From the NCBI GenBank assembly GCA_964506435.1, contig CAZDLK010000001.1, forward strand, positions 99,174-163,173: 64,000 nt of DNA. The letters run 5' to 3'. The DNA is from JAOZHU01 sp964506435. Its GTDB lineage: Archaea; Thermoproteota; Bathyarchaeia; Bathyarchaeales; Bathycorpusculaceae. Positions within the stretch are counted from its first letter, which is position 1, and every line of letters begins with the position of its first letter. The notes below the pieces were generated by a model. It saw only the letters and a program-made list of their open reading frames with translations. It did not search any database and had not been told where the DNA came from. The position numbers were made by a program, and so were the translations under genes. Shown here in pieces: positions 58,661 to 64,000 of the stretch.

Positions 58661-60388
58661 CTATTGAGTTGGCGGCGGGGGTGGCGGTGGAGGCGGCGTC
58701 TGTTCTTCTTTCTGCAACTCTGGTGCCAAGTACATTATGAATCCGCCGATTACGCGTAGCACAGCAGCTATGATGAGCAGATACGATCCTATGCCTAAGC
58801 CCCAGTTGACAGTGGTTGAGCCAACAACTTGGAACTGGGAGCTGGCAGTTCCTCCCATGGGGCTGCCTGAGATGGCGCGCACCATGGCTTCAACTTGGCT
58901 GGGAATTTCTTGTCCAGGTAAGAGTCCTGCTGCGAGGGGCATTAACGCTGACAGCTGCGAAATGAACACTATGATGAGGATAACTGGCAGTATTGTGCCG
59001 ACCATGCTGATTATGAGTTTTTTCCCGAGGCTTTTGCCGTTTTTTACGCCTATAACGTCAAGTGTCAGCAGAATTACGCCTGCGGCTATGATTATGGCGA
59101 AGGGCATCATTGTGGAGAATAAGCTCGTGTAGCCTGAGGTTGAGTCAGAGTTGGCAACGTCGAGAAACAGGTTGACGGTTACGCCGTTCACGCCGTCCAA
59201 ATTCATCAAAGTGACGCCGCCTTCCTGCGCTAAAACTCCAGCTTCAGACGACGCCACAACGCTGTACCATGGCATGAACAGGGCTATGACGGTTATGATG
59301 ATGGCGACTATGCCGATTATGAGTCCGATGCCGCCGCGGCCTTTAAGGAACTTGCCGACTAAGAGTCCGCCTTTCCGCTGCAGTTTGACTATGCAGTAGA
59401 TTTTCCATGCGCTTCGTGCAGCAATGTAGATGAGGAACAGCAACAGGAAGTTGGCGACTAACCAAGCGAGATTGAAGTAGGTGCCGTTCACATGCAATGT
59501 TGAAGCTAAATAGTCGTAGGGCTGTGCCCATCTGACGCCGTCTTGGTTGTATTTTGGTCCGAGGGGTCCTGCTCTGCCTAAGGCTACTTCTTCGTCTGTG
59601 CCCCAGTATCCCCAGCGTCCTTTGAAGTTTAGCCAGCTTTGGCTGTTAAGCTGTACGAGGTTAAGTTGGTCGGCGGTTATGGTTTTGCCGTCGCTTCCCA
59701 CTGCATCGTTTTCTACGCCCATTTTGCCCTGATAGGAGCGGAAGTAGTTAGCGTGTGAACCCTGCGCTACATAAATAACAGGGTGCGTGTCTGATTTTTC
59801 CACGTCGTCCCAAAATACGTTTTGTCCAGCGCCGTGCTGTGAAGCTAGGATTGACTGCGGGTTTCCAGAGGAGTCTATGAATACTTGGATGACTTCGATG
59901 TCGCCTTGGTGTTCGTTCATTGGTCCGTTGTTGAATGCGTAGAAGAGCCAGTATTGGATGACGGCGGATGAGCCGCTTCTGGTGATGTGGACGTAGGCGT
60001 AGTAGCTTGTGCTGGCAGCGTTATCTGCGTAGTCTGCGGCGATGCTTTCGTAAGTGCCCAGTGTGTTGTCTAGAAACAGGTTGGTTGATGTGTGTGCTCC
60101 CAGACTATTCGGCGTAGGCGTGTAATCGATGACTGTGGATGTGCCGTCTGAGTTTCGCCTGTTAAGAGTAGAACTGTCAATGATGTAGTCAACGGAGGTT
60201 GGGTAGAATTTTTCGCTGCTGGTGAAATGCAGCACTGGCGCGTATTCGGCTGCTAATTCTGCGTCTGTTTGAGCTTTTAGAGGTGGCTGGAAAGCTATTA
60301 TCGTCAGCAAAGTGACACATAGCAAAGCGGTGAGTATTGCCAAGCTGAATCGTCGAAGTTTAAAGTGCGAATTTAACTTGTTAAGCAC
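58661..60388 (-). CDS. Secreted/membrane Vps62-like protein with polyproline tail
   Basis: A 575-residue protein. A signal helix (about 15-35) leads to an extracellular Vps62-like domain (about 40-290): LAAEYAPVLHFTSSEKFYPTSVDYII, YAYVHITRSGSSAVIQYWLFYAFNNGPMNEHQGDIEVIQVF, PVIYVAQGSHANYF and WGYWGTDEEVALGRAGPLGP, the family's conserved blocks. Then about five membrane segments (305-560), and a cytosolic tail with nine consecutive prolines. The function is unknown in archaea. The combination of outer domain, multi-pass membrane part and polyproline tail is unusual. Confidence 0.75.
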   Translation of the reverse strand: MLNKLNSHFKLRRFSLAILTALLCVTLLTIIAFQPPLKAQTDAELAAEYAPVLHFTSSEKFYPTSVDYIIDSSTLNRRNSDGTSTVIDYTPTPNSLGAHTSTNLFLDNTLGTYESIAADYADNAASTSYYAYVHITRSGSSAVIQYWLFYAFNNGPMNEHQGDIEVIQVFIDSSGNPQSILASQHGAGQNVFWDDVEKSDTHPVIYVAQGSHANYFRSYQGKMGVENDAVGSDGKTITADQLNLVQLNSQSWLNFKGRWGYWGTDEEVALGRAGPLGPKYNQDGVRWAQPYDYLASTLHVNGTYFNLAWLVANFLLLFLIYIAARSAWKIYCIVKLQRKGGLLVGKFLKGRGGIGLIIGIVAIIITVIALFMPWYSVVASSEAGVLAQEGGVTLMNLDGVNGVTVNLFLDVANSDSTSGYTSLFSTMMPFAIIIAAGVILLTLDVIGVKNGKSLGKKLIISMVGTILPVILIIVFISQLSALMPLAAGLLPGQEIPSQVEAMVRAISGSPMGGTASSQFQVVGSTTVNWGLGIGSYLLIIAAVLRVIGGFIMYLAPELQKEEQTPPPPPPPPPTQ

Positions 60389-60503
60389 GTTTATCCCGTA
60401 TCCTTGTGGGCGCGTTCATTTTAAAAGACTTTTGTAGATAACCTCTTTCTTGCGCGATGCATAACACTTAAATGGTTTTTATCTGTGCTTACTGTGTCAA
60501 TAG

Positions 60504-60610
60504 GGGCTGGTAGATCAGTCTGGTACGATCGCCACGTTGGCATCGTGGAGGCCGCGGGAAGCCCAGCGCCAAAAGCACTGGACTCGCGAATTCGAATCCC
60601 GCCCAGTCCA
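60504..60610 (+). tRNA. tRNA-Ala(GGC) with a 32-nt intron in the T arm
   Basis: Acceptor GGGCTGG pairs with CCAGTCC (60603-60609) with G3-U70, the alanine identity pair; discriminator A. D arm GATC/GATC; anticodon stem CCACG/CGTGG with loop TTGGCAT, anticodon GGC. The T stem 5' strand GCGGG ends at 60558; the loop TTCGAAT begins only at 60591. Removing 60559-60590 restores GCGGG-TTCGAAT-CCCGC. A bulge-helix-bulge fits exactly: CGCG (exon, 60553-60556) pairs with CGCG (intron end), with 3-nt bulges GGA and AAT cut after their second base, and an inner stem CCAG/CTGG. So the intron lies between positions 53 and 54, a non-canonical site. CCA is not encoded. Confidence 0.93.
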
Positions 60611-60647
60611 TTCAGCGGCCGAGGGGGAGCACCCCTCCCAGCCCACC

Positions 60648-61373
60648 TCAACTCTTATGCTTAAGCGAAGAGAAACCAAACTTTTTGCAAACATTCAGGT
60701 AATCGGGTTTTTTCAGGTAAATGTGGAAAACATCATACTGATATGTTTTTGAGGCAATGTTCAGTCTGGCGCATATTTCCCGTATGTTATCGGCTAGCTT
60801 CTCGGAGGACGTTGAAATGTACAGTCTTTTAGTGCCTCCGTCCGCGTCAATGATGCCGCATAGGAAGCCGAATAGAAAGTCATCTCCATGAAAAGAAGGG
60901 CTAATTAGTCTGACGGAATTGGATTTTTTTGTTCCTTCCCATTTGAGGTATTTTTCGAAGAAGCCGTATAAGCTCTTATTTAGACACTTCACGTATACTC
61001 TTTTCTGGTTGATGCACCGCCAACTTCTCACGCCACATTTTAACAGTAATTTCTCAACGTATTCCACTATATGATATTCGCGGGTACTAAGCGCAAATTT
61101 CACTTCGTAGGAGTAGGTTTTCTTTCTGAAGTTGCGGCTACCGTCGCCTGCGTAAAATCCACAGAGCCACCCAAGCTCAAGCTTAGATAGGCTGCCAATT
61201 AAAAGGTCTTTTTGGCGAGGTTGTTTACCTTTGACTTTTGCGTAGTGATACTGCACCGAGGACTTGCTGCGTTTCAGAAGAAAGCTTATTTCGTGCAAAC
61301 TTGCACCGTTCTGCGTAAGCTCCAGAATCTTGCTAAGCTCCTCCTGCGCGAACCGCCGCATACGTACCAGCAT
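60648..61373 (-). CDS. LAGLIDADG homing endonuclease-like protein with N-terminal HTH
   Basis: A 241-residue protein with two LAGLIDADG helices: LGWLCGFYAGDGS near 69 and LFGFLCGIIDADGG near 167, the acidic residues (D in AGDG, D in DADG) being kept, so a single-chain nuclease fold is likely and possibly active. The first 45 residues form a helix-turn-helix (EELSKILELTQNGASLHEISFLLKRSKSSVQYHY). It is not inside an intron or intein; it ends 38 bases from the 3' end of the intron-bearing tRNA-Ala. A link with tRNA intron or attachment-site mobility is plausible. Confidence 0.88.
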   Translation of the reverse strand: MLVRMRRFAQEELSKILELTQNGASLHEISFLLKRSKSSVQYHYAKVKGKQPRQKDLLIGSLSKLELGWLCGFYAGDGSRNFRKKTYSYEVKFALSTREYHIVEYVEKLLLKCGVRSWRCINQKRVYVKCLNKSLYGFFEKYLKWEGTKKSNSVRLISPSFHGDDFLFGFLCGIIDADGGTKRLYISTSSEKLADNIREICARLNIASKTYQYDVFHIYLKKPDYLNVCKKFGFSSLKHKS

Positions 61374-61419
61374 GAAATATTAGGTCTGTTTCATTTAAAA
61401 AATCAACTATGCCAACGTA

Positions 61420-61490
61420 ATGACCGCGTGGAACCCCCAGAGGGGGCCTCATTTGTGCTCCGAGCCTTTTCCCTCGGCGCACCAAACAGC
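61420..61490 (-). ncRNA. Candidate structured RNA or terminator: two hairpins
   Basis: On the minus strand GTGCGCCGAG-GGAAAAGG-CTCGGAGCAC forms a ten-pair stem with one G-A mismatch (about 61452-61481). ACA follows, then CCCCC-TCT-GGGGG (61434-61446) forms a second stem. The first could be an H/ACA-like unit because ACA directly follows the stem, or both could be part of a terminator. No reading frame covers it. It lies between the LAGLIDADG gene and the 61539 gene. Confidence 0.35.
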
Positions 61491-61538
61491 TTTAGTAAAC
61501 AAAGAATAGACAGCCTGTTCTTTCAAGACTAATGCAAA

Positions 61539-62078
61539 CTAAAATTGTGCTGTTCTCCAATTCTTGAGTTTACTTTTTCCGAATATCATGTAATGAGGTA
61601 TCTTCGCTTTTGAGAATTCCTGAAGTCGCCTTTCTGCAGAACTAGTAATTTCTTTAAATCTATATAATCTTGTTTCAATATATTTTGGGTCTTGGATAGA
61701 ATATATTGCATAATAGGAAATCCCTTTTAACGCTGCACCCAACTCATCATCCAGCGAGTTGACCTGCGCTATTCCCAATTTGTTTTCAAATGGCTTGAAC
61801 CAATTCAAGTAATCATTCAAGTTTTTGTTAATTCTTTGGAAAACTGGACTAATTAGCGTCCTCGAACAACTATTTTGAATTTTAAAGGCATGGTCGCTAT
61901 CATCGCGCATGTTTCTAACGATTGCGTATACTTCCTGCAGTGGATTTCTTAGACCATTCCAGTTGTCCTCTGTTCGTTGATACTTAAAACGAAGCCATTC
62001 AGCTAAGAGACCTAACCCCAAGCCTGAGACAAAGGTAATTCCATAACCAATAAATGTGATTGTTATATCTGAGGTCAC
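61539..62078 (-). CDS. Hypothetical single-pass membrane protein
   Basis: A 179-residue protein with one N-terminal membrane helix (ITFIGYGITFVSGLGLGLLAEWL) and a long helical cytosolic part (about 30-170) without known motifs. Its start overlaps the GT2 stop by four bases, so the two are translated together. Codons are AT-rich compared with the core genes. It may help place or anchor the glycosyltransferase, which is inference from context alone. Confidence 0.65.
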   Translation of the reverse strand: MTSDITITFIGYGITFVSGLGLGLLAEWLRFKYQRTEDNWNGLRNPLQEVYAIVRNMRDDSDHAFKIQNSCSRTLISPVFQRINKNLNDYLNWFKPFENKLGIAQVNSLDDELGAALKGISYYAIYSIQDPKYIETRLYRFKEITSSAERRLQEFSKAKIPHYMIFGKSKLKNWRTAQF

Positions 62079-62767
62079 TTAAACCCCGCCGTAATTATCT
62101 TCTTGGTTATACCCAAGCCATCTCTTACCTTGAGCTTCTTCGTACCTAATCTGATTCTGTAACTGATTGGGATTTCTATTATCTCGTAATTTTGCTTTTC
62201 GACAAGATGATTCATCTCTATTTCAATATCAAACCCTTTGCTAGCTGGTTTCCAATTCTTGAGAAGTTCACTCCTGATAATTCGAAATCCCGAGAGCGGG
62301 TCGTGGAGGCTAACACCACTGAGGAAGTTATTAAGAAATGCCAGCACTTTATTTCCCAAATTAAATAAACTCGTTGATACTCTGGGCATTGTTAAATATC
62401 TGTCAAATCTGTTTCCAATAACCATTCCAACTTTTGGATCTCTCTCTAATATTTCAATCATTTTCGGAATGTTCTCAGCGGGATATGTGAAATCAGCATC
62501 GGTGAAAACTACGTATTTTACGTCAGAACCCAAACGCTTGATGCCCTCATAAATCGCTTTTCCATAGCCAGTGTTTTTTGCAATAAAAACCTGCGCACCA
62601 TTTTTCTCCGCAATCTCAGCGGTACCATCTAACGAGCCACCATCAACAACAATTATATTTTTAACATTTGAAAAGCGCTGTATCTCGTTTATTGTTAATT
62701 GTATTCCTTTTTCTTCATTTAGGGCTGGAATTATAACCGTTGCTTCCTTAGTTGCCTCTGAAGTCAG
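62075..62767 (-). CDS. GT2 family glycosyltransferase (dolichol-phosphate mannose synthase-like)
   Basis: A GT-A enzyme of about 230 residues. ATVIIPALNEEKG is the nucleotide-sugar motif, then IIVVDGGSLDGTAEIAEKNGA, GYGKAIYEGI and FTDADFTYP (DxD equivalent DAD); the acceptor part has DPLSGFRIIRSELL and ends with IPISYRIRLGTKKLKVRDG. The coding frame runs upstream past TTG 62533 with full GT2 sequence to the stop at 62849, yet has no ATG, GTG or TTG before the first conserved strand. The best start is CTG 62767, seven bases after GGAGG (62779-62775). Alternatives are a rare start codon or a sequencing error. It shares an operon with the membrane protein downstream. Confidence 0.82.
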   Translation of the reverse strand: MTSEATKEATVIIPALNEEKGIQLTINEIQRFSNVKNIIVVDGGSLDGTAEIAEKNGAQVFIAKNTGYGKAIYEGIKRLGSDVKYVVFTDADFTYPAENIPKMIEILERDPKVGMVIGNRFDRYLTMPRVSTSLFNLGNKVLAFLNNFLSGVSLHDPLSGFRIIRSELLKNWKPASKGFDIEIEMNHLVEKQNYEIIEIPISYRIRLGTKKLKVRDGLGITKKIITAGFK

Positions 62768-62963
62768 GTTTCTTCCTCCAGTTGTCTCCCTTTTTATTAT
62801 ATTATGACACGAAGGGTAGTTAAGATTTTGGAAGTTGACTATGTTCTTCTAGCCGCTTTGAACAAGAAGCTTGCGAATGGGTGAACTGAACTTTAGAAGA
62901 GGAAAAAATTGATTTATATTTTTTCGAAAAAGGGAAGGTTATGCGGGAGATATCACCATTGTT

Positions 62964-62993
62964 GCGCGGGTTCGAATTCCGCCCAGTCCGCCA
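62964..62993 (+). repeat. tRNA-Ala-type 3'-end remnant, intronless
   Basis: CGCGGGTTCGAATTCCGCCC then AGTCCGCCA matches the spliced T arm and acceptor of tRNA-Ala(GGC) at 24 of 25 positions, in the same orientation, with CCA encoded. The discriminator is G instead of A, and there is no intron. No 5' half exists upstream. It marks the right end of the 60611-62963 block. Confidence 0.8.
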
Positions 62994-63004
62994 TAACATC
63001 ATTT

Positions 63005-63442
63005 TCACTGCTTCATTTTCCAAAGGGAAAGACCTGTTTCTTCATCATATTCCCGCTTAAGGCTCATCCCTTTCAATTCGTGCAGGTGAATCTCAGCAGC
63101 AAAAACTGTAGCTTCAATCAGATGCCCAGCCTTCGTACTTCCACTATTATCTGAGAGAACCGCATGTGCGTGAACAAAGCATTTTCCATCTTTTAAGGAA
63201 ACGTTTCCAGTGCAACTTGCTATCTCGTGAGGCGAATCAACAGTTATTTCACGGTACTCGTGTTCTTTTTGGTCATAAAAGCCAAGCTTGGCACGCTTTA
63301 CAGCGCCTACTGCGGTGAAGGTGGCGGTTGTGATTCCCGCTTCTTCAGCAATTTCAGTTATGAATTTGACTAACTCTGAATCATGCTTAGCGCGAATGAG
63401 CAGGTTTCTTTCAAGGTTGAATTCAGCAAATCCCACACGCAC
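63005..63442 (-). CDS. PPC domain (DUF296) protein
   Basis: A 145-residue PPC-domain protein, a trimeric fold shared with plant AT-hook proteins. Signatures: NLLIRAKHDSELVKFITEIAEEAGITTATFTAVGAVKRAKLGFYD, SPHEIASCTGNVSLKDGKCFVHAHAVLSDNSGSTKAGHLIEATVF, with the conserved H-x-H and G-H-L. The AT-hook is absent, as in all prokaryotic members; binding to a small molecule or metal is suspected. It ends 12 bases after the tRNA remnant, so it is the first backbone gene to the right. Confidence 0.93.
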   Translation of the reverse strand: MRVGFAEFNLERNLLIRAKHDSELVKFITEIAEEAGITTATFTAVGAVKRAKLGFYDQKEHEYREITVDSPHEIASCTGNVSLKDGKCFVHAHAVLSDNSGSTKAGHLIEATVFAAEIHLHELKGMSLKREYDEETGLSLWKMKQ

Positions 63443-63647
63443 AGCCTCCCATTCGTCTATGATTATGGTGCAGACAAAGTTAAACCCTTACGTCATTTTC
63501 TCAAGACATAACCATACATCTCAGTACACGGCAGAATGCCAAATAAAGCACTGGAAAGTAGCTTGCAGCCGCTAAAAGTAGCCAAGCGTCTCAATTTACA
63601 GTTTAACGCTCCCGCGCACAACATTTAATTCTCGCTTGAACATAAGG

Positions 63648-63655
63648 TTTATATG
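63648..63655 (+). promoter_or_regulatory. TATA box of the rRNA operon
   Basis: TTTATATG at 63648-63655 within ATAAGGTTTATATGGGC is a strong archaeal TATA box. Transcription should start near 63680, leaving a leader of about 265 bases before 16S. The interval 63443-63640 upstream has no convincing gene. Confidence 0.7.
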
Positions 63656-63697
63656 GGCTGAAATCGCATCTGATTAAACTCAGCTACAATTAGCTAG

Positions 63698-63788
63698 TCC
63701 CGCAATATCACTATGGCGGCGGCTCAACCCTAACCGAAACGGCGAATTCGCCTAACAGGGATGCAGGTGTTGGCCTCCAATTGCGGGA
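63698..63788 (+). other. Pre-rRNA leader hairpin
   Basis: TCCCGCAAT (63698-63706) pairs with ATTGCGGGA (63780-63788), nine pairs, closing a loop that contains the palindrome GGCGAATTCGCC (63741-63752). This is typical of a structured rRNA leader. The main 16S processing stem would need sequence from beyond the window's end. Confidence 0.65.
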
Positions 63789-63946
63789 ACATACATGTGG
63801 ACTTGACTGCTAACAGTTCAGGTCTGAATTGGGCTTTGACGTATAGTGGTTAGTAACTCCCTCCAAATCCAGGAAAGTGATTTGCGAGAAGTACAATTAA
63901 GTAATAAACATCCTGCATGATCACGGAGTGCACGCTGTTGTGCGTA

Positions 63947-64000
63947 ACTCCGGTTGATCCTGCCGGACCCCACTGCTATCGGGATAGGACTAAGACATGC
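63947..64000 (+). rRNA. 16S rRNA, 5' end (cut by window edge)
   Basis: ACTCCGGTTGATCCTGCCGG, followed by ACCCCACTGCTATCGGGATAGGACTAAG in register, is the conserved start of archaeal 16S rRNA, including the standard archaeal primer site near its 5' end. Only 54 bases are inside the window. The terminal GACATGC differs slightly from the usual GCCATGC. The preceding GGAGTGCAC...GTGCGTAACTCC can form a stem around the processing point. Confidence 0.96.

Noticed and set aside
51394..61470. A shared 12-mer CCGAGCCTTTTC at about 51398 and 61458
   Set aside because: Flanks do not match and only one site forms the strong hairpin; a chance match is likely.
62964..62993. A functional second tRNA-Ala
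   Set aside because: Only the T arm and acceptor 3' strand are present; no matching 5' acceptor, D arm or anticodon arm is found upstream.
1..64000. CRISPR arrays, cas genes and insertion sequences
   Set aside because: No regularly spaced direct repeats, no Cas-like motifs and no transposase-like proteins seen.

Overview
The window is archaeal and most likely from the TACK side of the domain; a Bathyarchaeia-like lineage is my best guess. Support comes from archaeal-only or archaeal/eukaryotic families: RIO2 kinase, LSm, pelota, an aRF1-family protein, GatD/GatE, Elp3, archaeal-type AlaRS, free-standing AlaX and apgM-type phosphoglycerate mutase. Ribosomal protein S30e, a small gene at 29614-29775, is usually missing from Euryarchaeota. 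Promoters show TATA boxes, some starts look leaderless, and the window ends in the 5' end of a 16S rRNA with the archaeal UCCGGUUGAUCC signature.

Layout. 1-25.2 kb is core: RIO2/LSm, proline synthesis (proB-proA), pelota, alaS, an alpha-alpha toroid protein, a radical SAM enzyme, a metallo-beta-lactamase protein with an MFS transporter, sugar metabolism (phosphofructokinase, GT4 synthase, apgM), an M48 membrane protease, an overlapping operon of three related winged-helix proteins, and gatD-gatE. 25.2-29.9 kb holds a frameshifted HEPN-like gene, elp3, an acetyltransferase, a membrane protein and S30e, bracketed by an inverted pair of promoter-like repeats. 29.9-36.2 kb is a signalling cluster: a multi-PAS histidine kinase with a damaged receiver, a MEDS-domain regulator and a REC-TrmB response regulator. 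36.3-38.6 kb has small winged-helix genes and an acetyltransferase.

38.67-54.16 kb is the most unusual part. It starts with an intact tRNA-Leu(CAG) and is then punctuated by at least seven partial copies of that tRNA's 3' end, all in the same orientation. They split the region into one-gene or one-operon modules: an aRF1 paralogue without stop-codon-reading motifs; a TetR-controlled ABC exporter; an MBL hydrolase; a methyltransferase with a siderophore/cobalamin-type importer; a CTERM-anchored SGNH-like protein; a GDSL hydrolase; and an Mg-type P-ATPase. I read this as serial integration of small cassettes at one tRNA attachment site. No integrase is visible.

54.2-64 kb returns to mostly backbone genes (ABC exporter, rubrerythrin, AlaX, PEBP protein, Vps62-like membrane protein). 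A second smaller version of the same arrangement lies here: tRNA-Ala(GGC), carrying a 32-nt non-canonical intron in its T arm, followed by a LAGLIDADG endonuclease gene, a membrane protein, a GT2 glycosyltransferase and an intronless tRNA 3'-end remnant. A PPC-domain gene and the rRNA promoter, leader and 16S start close the window. Two genes (a VOC protein and the HEPN-like protein) carry single-base frameshifts that could be real decay or assembly errors.
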